Below are positions 1-9,416 of a stretch of DNA of 51,831 nt, in pieces (position 1 is the stretch's first letter; each line of letters opens with the position of its first letter). Made by a program: the position numbers and the translations under genes. Location of the stretch: the NCBI GenBank assembly GCA_030601705.1, contig JAUWBM010000007.1, positions 1 to 51,831 on the forward strand. Reading direction: 5' to 3'. The notes under the pieces are model-generated. The model saw only the letters and a list, made by a program, of their open reading frames with translations. It did not search any database and was not told the origin of the DNA. The stretch is from Thermoplasmatota archaeon (GTDB taxonomy: Archaea; Thermoplasmatota; E2; DHVEG-1).

Positions 1-209
1 CATGTAGGATAAATTGGCTCAGTGGTGGTGAGAGAATTTACCTTGATAAAAACACCTGGGTACGTGATGCAAGGATTTACTGCGCAGTAATTGACATCAG
101 TGTTGTTGACAGGGTATTATATTCAAGCAAAATATATGAAATTGTCAATTTTGAGAATCCCGACGAGAGTGGGAAATTTCTTGCAATTGACATAAAAATT
201 AAGGAGTGA
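1..209 (+). CDS. 3' end of a virion gene (start outside window)
   Basis: The first 209 bases hold the last 68 codons of a gene, read from base 3 and stopped by TGA at 207-209. The visible end contains YEIVNFENPDESGKFLAID and looks strand-rich, somewhat like small head-tail joining or tail-tip proteins, but I cannot name a family. It lies four bases before the next gene and its last codons carry that gene's AAGGAG ribosome site, so the two are co-transcribed. Confidence 0.75.
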   Translation, partial: CRINWLSGGERIYLDKNTWVRDARIYCAVIDISVVDRVLYSSKIYEIVNFENPDESGKFLAIDIKIKE

Positions 210-213
210 AGTT

Positions 214-699
214 ATGGAATTAGGACACGATTTTACAGTCTTTATGGTGACGGGAGATCTTACCGAAAGCGGTATACAATATTCGGATGAGGTCAGCATA
301 TCGGCAAAAGATACGGATACGGCGCTATTTTCACATGAATTTGAATTGGGCTACACAGATGTGGGGAAACATCCTGCCATAACATATCAGACCCTTTTGT
401 GGTGCTATTTTAAGGCAGCGGTCATGCTGAAGGTATCTACGGGAACGGCGACAATGAAATGGAAACCACAGGCAAGAAACCATGAAGGAACTTGGGTTGA
501 TTTGTGCGGTTATGTCACATTTTCAGCAACAAACACATACAAGGAATCAAGAGTGGACGGCTATGCGGAATTATCCTCGAACTTCAACCAAATTCCATTC
601 GACTTCAGGATATTATTTCAATGTGATACGGTAAGTATCGGCAGGGGCAAGGTCAAGAACACAAGTCAATTCAGGGCTATATTTAAAGATATAGTATAG
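214..699 (+). CDS. Small virion-like protein, unknown
   Basis: A 161-residue protein with an AAGGAG site nine bases before the ATG. It has no signal peptide or membrane segment. The composition (many T, S, Y, W; motifs TLLWCYFKAAV and MKWKPQARNHEG) suggests an all-beta fold of the sort found in tail-tip or adsorption proteins. It sits between a tail gene end and the fibre gene, which supports a virion role. Function is inferred from position only. Confidence 0.7.
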   Translation: MELGHDFTVFMVTGDLTESGIQYSDEVSISAKDTDTALFSHEFELGYTDVGKHPAITYQTLLWCYFKAAVMLKVSTGTATMKWKPQARNHEGTWVDLCGYVTFSATNTYKESRVDGYAELSSNFNQIPFDFRILFQCDTVSIGRGKVKNTSQFRAIFKDIV

Positions 700-709
700 G
701 GGGTGAATT

Positions 710-1120
710 ATGGCTGATATGGTAGGTTGGGTAGTACCAGAAAAAATAAGGCTTATAAAAGTTGCCGATATTGACGACCCGTCCGCTGAATTGAATCTGG
801 AGAGCGGTTCCGAAAGGGGGATGCTGATTGTCTGCTATGAGAATGTAGTTGGCACTGATGAATTCACTATTTATTCGTGGGATGATTCCAGTTCTGGGGC
901 TGAGAGTGTACCATTCACGATTGATGGCTCTGCCGGGATTTGGATTGCGGTGGGCGGAAAATTCAATAATTCATCCGTCATAATACCAAGTACCGAATGG
1001 GTTTATTGGGGATTGCCCACAGTAGACGGTTCATGGCGTAGAGGTATTGTTAACGATGATTTTGTTGAAGAACGACGAGAATCGGGAACTTGGATAGAGA
1101 AACGGGCGACAGAACATTAG
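710..1120 (+). CDS. Small virion-like protein, unknown
   Basis: A 136-residue protein preceded by a GGGGGTG ribosome site. It is rich in W, S and D with likely beta structure (DEFTIYSWDDSSSGAESVPF, IWIAVGGKFNNSS). The C-terminal 20 residues are highly charged (EERRESG..EKR). It is soluble by composition. It belongs to the same cluster as the fibre gene and may be a fibre accessory or carbohydrate-binding protein, but I recognise no family. Confidence 0.7.
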   Translation: MADMVGWVVPEKIRLIKVADIDDPSAELNLESGSERGMLIVCYENVVGTDEFTIYSWDDSSSGAESVPFTIDGSAGIWIAVGGKFNNSSVIIPSTEWVYWGLPTVDGSWRRGIVNDDFVEERRESGTWIEKRATEH

Positions 1121-1179
1121 AATAAGATGAATTTATAAAATCAGTTTTTCAAAACCAATTTCTAAAAAGGAGAAATTAA

Positions 1180-4100
1180 ATGTTTAAAAAATTTAGATTT
1201 ATACTTCCTATAATTATGTTGATTTCAGGATTGTATGCAGATACAACTGGGGTAAGATTACAACGTAGTGTAGATGGATTATTGAGACATAAGATTCATA
1301 ATTTGCATTCCACTGGGATTGCGGGGATTTGGCTAATACAGGACACCACCGATACGGCAAGAATTACTATTAATGCAAGCGGGAATTTACTTCTTGTTCC
1401 AGATAGTGATCTCGAAATTGTATTAAGAGCTGCCCAGAATTTCATCATAGATGAAGATGGTACAGATTTTGTAACCATAGACCGCACTGCTACAGCGATA
1501 GAATCCGATGCAACCTCCGGAACTGCGTGGTACATGGACTTTGACGATGTAACCAGTGGCACTGGGTTATTTATTGATTCAGATAATAATGCGCTTATTG
1601 GTGGTGAATTGGTAAAAATTGAAGTAGTTACTACTCAAGCATGGGGAAGCGTTCCTCTTGCAGTTTATTCAAGTGGAGCAAATGCTACTTCTGGCAGGAT
1701 TCAATATGGTATTTTTGTAGAACTTACTGGTACTGGTACAAATTCACAAAATTTGGCATTATATACTGAAGCTTCTGGTGGTACTTATAATTATGCACTC
1801 TATATAGGTGCTGGTGATATTAATACCACTAGTGGTGCTACTGATTGGGAATTAAAAGACAATAATGCCTCAGCATTGAGTTTTGATGCTACAGGTGCAG
1901 CTGGTATCCTCAATATTATAACTACTGAAGTAGGTGAAGGGATAAGTTTCACCTCTCCTGCCACTGGTACAACGGATATGTATACCTATACGGCTACAGG
2001 CAATTTTGCCGATGGTAATGTGGTAAAGATCACTGATTCAGGAACACCCACAGATGGTACGCTTTTGAGGGTATTATCAGTACATGCTACGCCCGATGCC
2101 ATTGTGGCGGGTGATGCAACGAATTTTACGGTTATTGCTTCTGATGGAAGTATAGACTTTTCGACAGCAACGGCAGGATTAATAACTTCAAGTGCTGGGA
2201 ATATAGAGATTGCTCCTGCTACTGATATTGTTCTTGACCCAACCGGAAATAATGTTCTTCCTGGTTCTGCCGATACAGACCATTTAGGAAGTGTAACTTT
2301 AGAGTGGGGAAACTTTTATCAGGGAGATAATAAATTCACTTATTATGGTTTAGAACAAGATATTAGTGTTGGTTATGATGAATCCACGAATGATGCATTG
2401 GAATATAAAGCTAATGTTGATGGTACTGCTTTACCGTTTGTATGGAAAGCTGACCGAGGCGACGACCAAGGCGATGAAGCAAAATGGAATCTTGCCGATG
2501 GTGGAGTTTTAACTTATGGCAGTGATATTGCTTCAGCAGGGTCGTATGTGACCCATCTTACCTTAACTCCTCATGCTACTCTTACAACTTCATCTCTTGC
2601 TTTTGTTGGAGATGTAGATGTTGGGGATGATCTTTTAATGAGCAATCTTGGTGTGATTAATTGGAATAGTGATGTTACTATGACTCATTCATCTGATTTG
2701 CTTACAATTACAGGCGGAAATACAAGAGTTGACAAACTGGAAATCAATGGTGCAAATGATTATATGAATGTTTCTACAGACCTTGATATAGTATCTAACG
2801 TTGACATGGTATTAACCGCTGGCGGGAATGAAATTCATGTTATTGGAGGGTTGTCTGTCGGTGATGAAACAGATGTTGGTGATAATAACTTCAAAGTGGT
2901 TGGAACGAGTTCATTGATTGGAAATGTGACCTTTGAGGCTACCACAAGTTGGACTGATGGTACAGATACTTTCAGTGCAAGTGTAGCGAGTGATAAGTGG
3001 GTATTGTGGGACGATGCTGGGACTCCTAATGAATTGGTAGTTGTGGATAGTTCAGGCAAAGTTAGTATCGGGACGACGAGTATGGATTCAAAATTATTAG
3101 TCGTTGGTGAATCAGGGACAGGAATAATAAAAGTTATTGACTATTCCTCAGACGAAGAAGTACATGCTGGTGCATTTTTTACTCAGCGAGCGAGAGGAAC
3201 TCAGGCTTCGCCATCCGCAATTTTAAGTGGAGATAGAATAGGCATTTACATTTTTGGTGGTTATAATGGGACGAGTTTTAAAAATACCGCTGCTATATAT
3301 GCTCAAGCAACAGAAAATTTCAGTGCCTCGGATGAAGGAACGAAATTTGTTTTTGAAATTACACCAAATGGAGCAACATCCCGCTCAGCGGTAATGGTCA
3401 TAGACCAAAGTGGCTATGTTGCCATTGGTGGGACGGAAGACCCAGGGACAATATTGGAAGTAGTAGATGATAATGGAAATGCTGCTCATACATTATTCAC
3501 TATGCTTAATGATGATGAAACATCTAGTGGCGAAACTGGCCAGACAGTTGATTTAGTTTTTGAAGTTATGGATTCCATAGGTGCAGCTGCTCCTACTCCT
3601 CATGAAGCGGCAAAAATTTCAGCTTATAAAATAGGCGATTTCTTCCACGCTACAACCGAAGCAGACCATGACGCTGGAATGAAGTGGTGGACTGTGACTG
3701 ACGGTGCCTACGTTCTTAATACAACCCTATCTGATAATGATATGACAGTAGTTGGAACTATTACTGGTGGAGATTTAACAATTGGCGACATCACAATTTC
3801 CGATAATGACCCTGTATTAAATTATGTAGATGAAACTGGTGCAGATGACGATGTAAATGTTACTATTGCCGTTGATTTAGTGACGGCTACTTCTGGTGCT
3901 GAGGACGCAACTGTCACAATTCAGAATCAGGTTGATGGTACTATGCGTGATATGCTGGTTAATGTAGTTGAAGGCGATTTTACATTAACAAGTTATAAAG
4001 GACAGATTATCCTTAAATCGGCTAATACAACGGCATTGACTTTGGAAGCTGATCAAGATGCTGTTCTTGCACAAGACCTTGATGTTGTGGCGGCTCTGAC

Positions 4101-5814
4101 TGCTCTTACTTTGCAAACCGATACTGATATAACAGCGGGGGTTTTGGCTAATGATGTTATGGCTACACTTTCAATTATTGGTGATGCTGAAAATGATAAT
4201 GCTACTCCCGTTAATGAAACGTATTCTGCGGTATTAGTACAGAATGCAAATCCAAACTTGGCATTTTTACAATGGTCAACTACTCAATCAACCGTTGGCA
4301 TGGACTTTGATATGCCGATAACCGCTTCTACTGTTAATGGATTGACTATTGTAGCTGGTTCTAATACTTTTGATTTGAGTAATGGCTCAGGAAGTTTGAA
4401 TATTGCAGCTACAAAAACACTTAATATTGACCAGCATTTCACGGTAAATGGTACAGGTACGACAATCACAGGTGTAACTCAGGCAAATACAATTACATTG
4501 TATGAATCCTTTACTGTAGCTGGTGGCTTTAATTTTACTGTAACGGCAGAAGATGTTGCAGGTTCTATTGTTCTTGATAAACAAACTTTTGAGGTTGAGG
4601 GTGAACAGACAGCAACAAGATTAATGAAACTAGTTAATGCCAATGATGCTGCCGCAACGTTGACAATAGAGGGTACAAGTGCAGTAGTCAATCAAGATGT
4701 AACCAGCGATGCTAATGTATCCTTTGCTAAAGTAATTACTACAGAAGTAGAATTTGCTGGTAATATTCTTCTTGACCCTGCAGTTGATGGTGCAAGTTAT
4801 GTAGATATTGCTAATAGTGGTACAGGAGCAGCGAAACTTTATATTGAAGGCGACCAAATAATTTCTGATGATTTATCCGACGTAGCAAGTATAGCTATGC
4901 TTGACGAAGGTGAAACTGTAACTGGAGCATGGACATTTCAAGGGGCTGTAGATGCAGCTATGGCTCTCATTTTAGAAGCAGATGCAGGAGCAGATAATCC
5001 AGACACGTGGCAAATTTTAATTGCCGATGGTGATGAGTTTGCTCTGCAAGCTTACGCTGGTGGCTCTTATGCTGACGCTTTAACTATTGTAGGCTCAACT
5101 TTAGCGGCTGACTTTCCTGGGAATTTGACTATTGCCACTAAATATGTTTATCGTGCTGATGGTACTGATGTTCCTGATGCTGATGTTGCTGACAATATTA
5201 CAATTACTAATATTTCACAAGTACAGGATATATCAGCATCGGCAGCGGAAATTAATACACCGTTAGATGGTGCTTCGGTTACACTTACTGAGTTCCAAGA
5301 ATTAGAGACTATTGATGCTACAACCATTTCTGCGAATCAGTGGGCATTATTAGGTGGACTTGCTGGAACATTGACTAGTGCAGAGGTAAATATCCTTGAT
5401 GGCGTTACAGGTGTTGTAGCTGCTGAAATATCTTATATCGGTGATGTAACTGGATTGATTCAAGCACAATTAAATGCAAAAGCACCTTTGGCAAATCCAA
5501 CCTTTACGGGGCTTGTAAAAAGAAGCGTAACTGCTGGTATAACTGCAGTCAATCCTGGTGGACAGGGTGATGGTGCTTTAACTTCCGACATTAATGAAGT
5601 GTCAGTTGTTGGTGCAGATAATGATGCTGTTACGTTGCCCACTGCAGTTGCAGGATATGAGGTGTTTATTGCTAATAATGGTGCAAACACTCTTGAAATC
5701 TTTCCAGCAGCAGGAGATAACTTAGGAGCTGGTGTAAATACAGCAACAACATTAATATCTGGTGCTAACATAACATTTGTGGCTTTTGATGCCACTAACT
5801 GGGAGACTAAATAA
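1180..5814 (+). CDS. Long tail-fibre-like protein with N-terminal signal peptide
   Basis: A 1544-residue protein with an AAAAAGGAG site. Residues 1-20 form a basic-hydrophobic signal peptide ending in GLYA-D, which is unusual for a phage fibre. The body is low in charge and rich in T, G, D, V and A, with irregular beta repeats of the type DGTDTFSAS and VDGTMRDM. The last 300 residues carry fibre repeats (SAAEINTPLDG, TSAEVNILDGVTG, AAEISYIGDVTG, IQAQLNAKAPLANPTFTG) typical of phage fibre stalks. The C-terminal domain (about 1490-1544) is small and may be the receptor-binding tip. An exported host-surface or decoy role remains possible. Confidence 0.8.
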   Translation: MFKKFRFILPIIMLISGLYADTTGVRLQRSVDGLLRHKIHNLHSTGIAGIWLIQDTTDTARITINASGNLLLVPDSDLEIVLRAAQNFIIDEDGTDFVTIDRTATAIESDATSGTAWYMDFDDVTSGTGLFIDSDNNALIGGELVKIEVVTTQAWGSVPLAVYSSGANATSGRIQYGIFVELTGTGTNSQNLALYTEASGGTYNYALYIGAGDINTTSGATDWELKDNNASALSFDATGAAGILNIITTEVGEGISFTSPATGTTDMYTYTATGNFADGNVVKITDSGTPTDGTLLRVLSVHATPDAIVAGDATNFTVIASDGSIDFSTATAGLITSSAGNIEIAPATDIVLDPTGNNVLPGSADTDHLGSVTLEWGNFYQGDNKFTYYGLEQDISVGYDESTNDALEYKANVDGTALPFVWKADRGDDQGDEAKWNLADGGVLTYGSDIASAGSYVTHLTLTPHATLTTSSLAFVGDVDVGDDLLMSNLGVINWNSDVTMTHSSDLLTITGGNTRVDKLEINGANDYMNVSTDLDIVSNVDMVLTAGGNEIHVIGGLSVGDETDVGDNNFKVVGTSSLIGNVTFEATTSWTDGTDTFSASVASDKWVLWDDAGTPNELVVVDSSGKVSIGTTSMDSKLLVVGESGTGIIKVIDYSSDEEVHAGAFFTQRARGTQASPSAILSGDRIGIYIFGGYNGTSFKNTAAIYAQATENFSASDEGTKFVFEITPNGATSRSAVMVIDQSGYVAIGGTEDPGTILEVVDDNGNAAHTLFTMLNDDETSSGETGQTVDLVFEVMDSIGAAAPTPHEAAKISAYKIGDFFHATTEADHDAGMKWWTVTDGAYVLNTTLSDNDMTVVGTITGGDLTIGDITISDNDPVLNYVDETGADDDVNVTIAVDLVTATSGAEDATVTIQNQVDGTMRDMLVNVVEGDFTLTSYKGQIILKSANTTALTLEADQDAVLAQDLDVVAALTALTLQTDTDITAGVLANDVMATLSIIGDAENDNATPVNETYSAVLVQNANPNLAFLQWSTTQSTVGMDFDMPITASTVNGLTIVAGSNTFDLSNGSGSLNIAATKTLNIDQHFTVNGTGTTITGVTQANTITLYESFTVAGGFNFTVTAEDVAGSIVLDKQTFEVEGEQTATRLMKLVNANDAAATLTIEGTSAVVNQDVTSDANVSFAKVITTEVEFAGNILLDPAVDGASYVDIANSGTGAAKLYIEGDQIISDDLSDVASIAMLDEGETVTGAWTFQGAVDAAMALILEADAGADNPDTWQILIADGDEFALQAYAGGSYADALTIVGSTLAADFPGNLTIATKYVYRADGTDVPDADVADNITITNISQVQDISASAAEINTPLDGASVTLTEFQELETIDATTISANQWALLGGLAGTLTSAEVNILDGVTGVVAAEISYIGDVTGLIQAQLNAKAPLANPTFTGLVKRSVTAGITAVNPGGQGDGALTSDINEVSVVGADNDAVTLPTAVAGYEVFIANNGANTLEIFPAAGDNLGAGVNTATTLISGANITFVAFDATNWETK

Positions 5815-6576
5815 ATGAAAAAGTTAATTTTCTTATTTCTTTTACCTCTATTGCTTCTTGGTCAGTTTAAAGTAGACCATAGTGTTTCACCACCCTCAAT
5901 AACATTTCCTGGTGATATTGATGTTATTGGAAGTGAATCTACTCATGGTGAAATGGATGTGGCGGCTGGTGCGGCTTATACCATAAATACGCAAAATGCA
6001 TGGCACGGTTATACAGGATTTAGCTCAGGGCATCTCTCTACAAAGATTACTTTCGGTGCAGGAAAAACTGCAAGTGATATTACAGCTTATGCTACTTACG
6101 ATGCTGGTGCTACAACAAAAGTTACTGTCACTGCCGCTCATACTTTAACTGCTGGACAAGTTATTACAATTACAGGAACAACTAATTATAATGATATTTT
6201 TGAGGTACAAGAAAGTGTTGACGCAAATAATTATACAATAGATAAGGCTTGGGATACAAATGATGATGCTACGGGGACTTATGCTCTTGGTAGTTGCTTC
6301 ATAATTGGAACTGATGGTGCAGGTGATTATAGTATTATTTGGACAGCGAGCGGTTCGGCTATCGCTGCTGATACTTTTGAGTTTGGGATATATCACGAAA
6401 AGACACTTGACCATAAAAGCATTAGAAAGTTTCCTAATAACGATGTAGGATCATGGTCTGGTTGTGGTATTATTGCTGTTTCTGATACTGATGTGATATG
6501 GTTTGCCATACAGAACACTACAGGCACAAACAACATGGATATTGATGAACTACAATTTGTAATTCAAAAATTGTAA
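5815..6576 (+). CDS. Exported beta-rich protein of the fibre cluster
   Basis: A 253-residue protein that starts directly after the fibre stop codon. Residues 1-17 are a signal peptide (MKKLIFLFLLPLLLLGQ). A repeat-like segment at about 100-150 (TLTAGQVITITGTTNYNDIF) resembles Ig/GBP-type modules in phage fibres, and the end (VIWFAIQNTTGTNNMDID) resembles TNF-like tips. Likely fibre or adsorption protein. The signal peptide is the odd feature. Confidence 0.7.
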   Translation: MKKLIFLFLLPLLLLGQFKVDHSVSPPSITFPGDIDVIGSESTHGEMDVAAGAAYTINTQNAWHGYTGFSSGHLSTKITFGAGKTASDITAYATYDAGATTKVTVTAAHTLTAGQVITITGTTNYNDIFEVQESVDANNYTIDKAWDTNDDATGTYALGSCFIIGTDGAGDYSIIWTASGSAIAADTFEFGIYHEKTLDHKSIRKFPNNDVGSWSGCGIIAVSDTDVIWFAIQNTTGTNNMDIDELQFVIQKL

Positions 6577-6595
6577 ATTTTAAAGGAGATATGAT

Positions 6596-7108
6596 ATGAA
6601 AAAATTACTGTTAATTGTGTTGCTGTTTTTGTTTTCAGCAATATTGTTTCCTCAGCAAGTCAGCCAAAAATTGAAGTATGAGAAGATATTTGATTTGGCT
6701 GCCGAGTGCAAGAATGTGCTTAACTGGAAATTATCAGGACTGATTAGTGCTGACAGGGCTGATAAGAAACTGGCTGAAAATGAGGCTACTATGTCACAAC
6801 TGCTTACTGGTGAAGTAACGGTAGTGGTAACATTGCCAGAGGAAGTAACTATTGATTCTGAAATATTTGAAACTCTTGATGAACTTCTTTTATTAGAAAG
6901 TAAATTTTATGCAGCTAAAAAAGTTCAAACCATAGGATATTTAGAATCTATAAAGACAAAACTTTCCGGTGAATTTGAAACTATTGATTCAGAAGTTTTT
7001 GATATTCTTAGTTTATTAATAAGGGAGGCGGACAGTAGGTTCTATAAATCTGTTCGTCCGAGTATTGTAGAAGATCTTGAATTTATTTTGGAGTTGTTGA
7101 GTTTTTGA
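6596..7108 (+). CDS. Exported helical protein, unknown
   Basis: A 170-residue protein with AAAGGAGATATGAT before its ATG. Residues 1-19 form a signal peptide ending near LFPQ-Q. The mature part looks all-helical, with two similar stretches around EIFETLDELLLLESKFYAAKK and EVFDILSLLIREADSRFYKS, so an internal duplication of about 45 residues is likely. It lies between fibre genes and the lysis cassette, and a periplasmic or surface role is inferred. Confidence 0.65.
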   Translation: MKKLLLIVLLFLFSAILFPQQVSQKLKYEKIFDLAAECKNVLNWKLSGLISADRADKKLAENEATMSQLLTGEVTVVVTLPEEVTIDSEIFETLDELLLLESKFYAAKKVQTIGYLESIKTKLSGEFETIDSEVFDILSLLIREADSRFYKSVRPSIVEDLEFILELLSF

Positions 7109-7109
7109 T

Positions 7110-7415
7110 ATGAAATTCGCAATAAAAAAATTTGATGGTTGGATAATCAAACTAAAACCTAAAAGTACAGAAGGTTATTGTTGGCAAAAGAGGAAGATAA
7201 TAGACTGGGGACTTGCTGGTACAAATCCTTTTCGTTTGTTGTTACATGAAATTGCCCATATAGATATTAATCCTCCTGGGAATAAACATAATCAAAAATG
7301 GTTTGATAAATATATTGCTTTGATGAAAGAATACTTACCGGGGATTGATATTAGTGATAGTGATAAAATAATTCAGAAAACCTATGATTTGGTGGGAAAA
7401 TGTTTAACTATCTAA
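7110..7415 (+). CDS. Small zinc metallopeptidase-like protein (HEIAH)
   Basis: A 101-residue protein with a zinc-metalloprotease signature: HEIAH at residues 46-50, followed by NKHNQKWFDKY with a possible third zinc ligand H60 before W64, as in SprT/WLM-type peptidases. It has no signal peptide. It overlaps the next gene by 16 bases and opens the lysis cassette, so a role in lysis or peptidoglycan handling is conceivable. A role in protein turnover is equally possible. Confidence 0.65.
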   Translation: MKFAIKKFDGWIIKLKPKSTEGYCWQKRKIIDWGLAGTNPFRLLLHEIAHIDINPPGNKHNQKWFDKYIALMKEYLPGIDISDSDKIIQKTYDLVGKCLTI

Positions 7416-7711
7416 GAGAATTAATCTATGATATGTTCTGCCGGAACTTCTGGGGATTTTTCCATTGCCTTGCCGGTGGGCTGGGTGCTAAGTTTCTATG
7501 TTTATGGACTAATTTTAGTGCCGGATTGATTGTATTTATAATCACTTTATCAGCATTTCTATATGAAGTATACCAGTTTTGTTACAAAAATAAAGGTGAT
7601 TTGATGATTGTAGGAAGGAAATATGGTACAATCAGACGCTGGAGGCGGGATAGTTTAGGTGATATTGTTTTAGCAGTGTTATGTTCAATAATTGTAGTGA
7701 TAGGAATTTAA
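7400..7711 (+). CDS. Membrane protein of the lysis cassette
   Basis: A 103-residue protein with about three hydrophobic segments (near 15-33, 36-55 and 88-103). A polar block with H23, E56 and RRWRRDSLGDI at 78-88 lies between them. The start overlaps the metallopeptidase gene and uses GGTGGG as ribosome site. It could be a holin or a membrane-bound hydrolase of VanZ-like layout. The conserved-looking H/E/D pattern makes me hesitate to call it a holin. Confidence 0.6.
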   Translation: MFNYLRELIYDMFCRNFWGFFHCLAGGLGAKFLCLWTNFSAGLIVFIITLSAFLYEVYQFCYKNKGDLMIVGRKYGTIRRWRRDSLGDIVLAVLCSIIVVIGI

Positions 7712-7712
7712 A

Positions 7713-7955
7713 GTGCCATCTAGAAAATATAGTATGACAGAACTTGGTTTAGATATGAAATATATCAAAGACAAAGTACACCAAATTGATACTTGTCTAA
7801 ATGGTGATGATTCAAACCCTGAAAGTTTGGGATTGGTCCATATAGTTATGAAAAATACGAAATTTCGGCGAAGAGTTACAAAAGGTCTATCTGCTACATG
7901 GTCTGCAATTACTGTCATAGTAGGGAAAACTATTTATGATTGGTTCAAAAATTAA
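7713..7955 (+). CDS. XhlA-like small membrane-anchored protein
   Basis: An 80-residue protein from GTG at 7713, or 73 residues from ATG at 7734. The first part is helical and polar and the C-terminus has one membrane segment (SATWSAITVIVGKTIYDWF). This layout matches haemolysin XhlA-type holin partners. Its end overlaps the next start by 16 bases, which fits translational coupling in the lysis cassette. Confidence 0.6.
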   Translation: MPSRKYSMTELGLDMKYIKDKVHQIDTCLNGDDSNPESLGLVHIVMKNTKFRRRVTKGLSATWSAITVIVGKTIYDWFKN

Positions 7956-8557
7956 TGGGTTGGCTTACATGGTTAATGGCAATGTCTATGACAATTACTT
8001 ATTCAGATAGGACGGCAATAATTCAACCTAATCCTTCTGACTATGAATATTCATTCTCTATCCACAAACCTAAAATTTATCATTTAGAAATTGAACAAAT
8101 GCGAAAAGATGGGATGTGTTATAATGATAAAGAGGTATGGATTGAGAACACATTTTTTGGTTGGTTATATGTCAACGAAAAAGTCGTAAAGAAAGAATCA
8201 AGGAATATCAATTATAATCAATTTGATTGCCGGTATAAATATAAGTTATTTACTACTGGATATACATTAAGACACAATGATTTCGGTTCACCTAAACATA
8301 ATCTTAGTTTAGGTTTGAATCTTGCTGATTTTCATTTCAATATTGGAATTGCCGATGTTGAGGTTATTAGTAAGACAGATTTTATAAGTAATTTTAGTGA
8401 AAACGCAATTTCATCTTACAATCAAATAAGTTTTCAAGTATTAACAAATGTCTCTATTTCGTTTCTATATAAATATGAGTACATAAGGGGTAAGTTGCCC
8501 TTTGAACAAAAAAAGATTGGGATCACTTATAAGATTCCAATGAAAAAGAAGGAGTGA
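7940..8557 (+). CDS. Exported beta-rich protein, outer-membrane-like
   Basis: A 205-residue protein with a hydrophobic N-terminus (MGWLTWLMAMSMTITYSD from the second Met at 7955). It then shows alternating hydrophobic and polar stretches (KHNLSLGLNLADFHFNIGIADVEV, ISFQVLTNVSISFLYKYEYI) that look like beta strands of an outer-membrane or surface protein. Because it lies between membrane proteins and the endolysin, a role in outer-membrane disruption is possible. I recognise no family. Confidence 0.55.
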   Translation: MVQKLMGWLTWLMAMSMTITYSDRTAIIQPNPSDYEYSFSIHKPKIYHLEIEQMRKDGMCYNDKEVWIENTFFGWLYVNEKVVKKESRNINYNQFDCRYKYKLFTTGYTLRHNDFGSPKHNLSLGLNLADFHFNIGIADVEVISKTDFISNFSENAISSYNQISFQVLTNVSISFLYKYEYIRGKLPFEQKKIGITYKIPMKKKE

Positions 8558-8854
8558 ATGATGGAATGGATGTATGCTTTAGCAGGTGTTGCTGGATTAG
8601 GGGCAATTTTATCTCTAATCTTGAAAAAATTAATAACAAAAGATTTGCTTGATAAGATTGGTAATGTTGTCAACAAATTCTTTTACGGAATTGGTTCTGT
8701 TTGTACCTTAGGATTGGCAAAGTGGAAATTGACAAAAGGACTGTGGAACAATGTTTTAGAATCGTATGTAGTAATTCTACTACGAACAATAATGATGAAT
8801 ATTTTAGACGGACTTATAAGAGGTTTGGAATCAGATAATAAGGATACTAAATAA
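8558..8854 (+). CDS. Small membrane protein, holin candidate
   Basis: A 98-residue protein with GAAGGAG before the ATGATG start. One clear membrane segment lies at residues 3-22 (WMYALAGVAGLGAILSLIL) and a weaker one at 65-85 (VLESYVVILLRTIMMNIL). It ends in a charged tail. It overlaps the endolysin gene by one base (TAATGG) and is the best placed holin candidate. Confidence 0.6.
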   Translation: MMEWMYALAGVAGLGAILSLILKKLITKDLLDKIGNVVNKFFYGIGSVCTLGLAKWKLTKGLWNNVLESYVVILLRTIMMNILDGLIRGLESDNKDTK

Positions 8855-9210
8855 TGGTTAAACTCAATAATTTTAAACGCTCAGATTTTGCCTGTTCTTG
8901 TTGTGGCAAAGAAAAAATGAAAGATAATACCCTTCTGAAATTGCAAGCTGCAAGAACAATTGCTGATGTACCATTTATAATAAGTTCTGGATATAGATGC
9001 AATAAGCATAATGTTGAAGTAGGCGGCAAAAGTAGTTCTTCTCATTTGGGCGGATATGCAGTTGATATGGTTGTTGATGGTTCAAGAGCAAGATTTAAGA
9101 TACTCGATGCTTTAAGATTATCAGGATTTAATCGAATTGGAGTTGGTAAGAATTTTATTCACATAGACAATGATCCTGAAAAATCTGGTAATGTGATATG
9201 GCTATATTAA
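8854..9210 (+). CDS. Endolysin, M15 family D,D-peptidase
   Basis: A 118-residue protein matching the Peptidase_M15_3 pattern: SGYRC at 45-49, SSSHLGGYAVDM with H64 and D71 as zinc ligands, and FIHID with H103. It cleaves peptide cross-links in peptidoglycan. It has no signal peptide, so it relies on a holin. It is the last gene of the lysis cassette and is followed by a structured, terminator-like stretch. Confidence 0.9.
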   Translation: MVKLNNFKRSDFACSCCGKEKMKDNTLLKLQAARTIADVPFIISSGYRCNKHNVEVGGKSSSSHLGGYAVDMVVDGSRARFKILDALRLSGFNRIGVGKNFIHIDNDPEKSGNVIWLY

Positions 9211-9216
9211 TAAAAT

Positions 9217-9290
9217 AGAACATAGCCCTGATACTTTCTCATATCAAAGTTTTTCCTCCACTTTGTAATGAATGTCAGGTTTAATGTTCT
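9217..9290 (+). terminator. Nested stem structure after lysis cassette
   Basis: AGAACAT (9217-9223) pairs with ATGTTCT (9284-9290). Inside, CCTGA pairs with TCAGG and CAAAG with CTTTG. The structure follows the endolysin stop and is followed by CAAAAAACTTTTT. It probably ends the late transcript or stabilises its 3' end. It is not a classical tight hairpin with a T tail. Confidence 0.5.
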
Positions 9291-9335
9291 GATTTGGTTT
9301 CAAAAAACTTTTTCACGACGATAACAAAAAATATA

Positions 9336-9387
9336 TTTACATTTTTGTAAAATAACACTTGACTTTTATTTTCAGGTGTTGTATTTT
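9336..9387 (+). promoter_or_regulatory. Early promoter with upstream palindrome
   Basis: TTGACT (9359-9364), a 17-base spacer and TATTTT (9382-9387) form a sigma-70-type promoter. A palindrome TTTACA-TTTT-TGTAAA sits just upstream at about 9336-9351 and could be a binding site. The promoter precedes the first gene of the long early operon and matches the arrangement at 40201. Confidence 0.65.
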
Positions 9388-9416
9388 CATTTTAGATTGA
9401 AAAAGGAGGATTTGTA

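Noticed and set aside
5460-5795. 111-codon minus-strand frame inside the fibre gene
   Set aside because: Mirror of a repetitive coding region, no ribosome site, composition typical of shadow frames.
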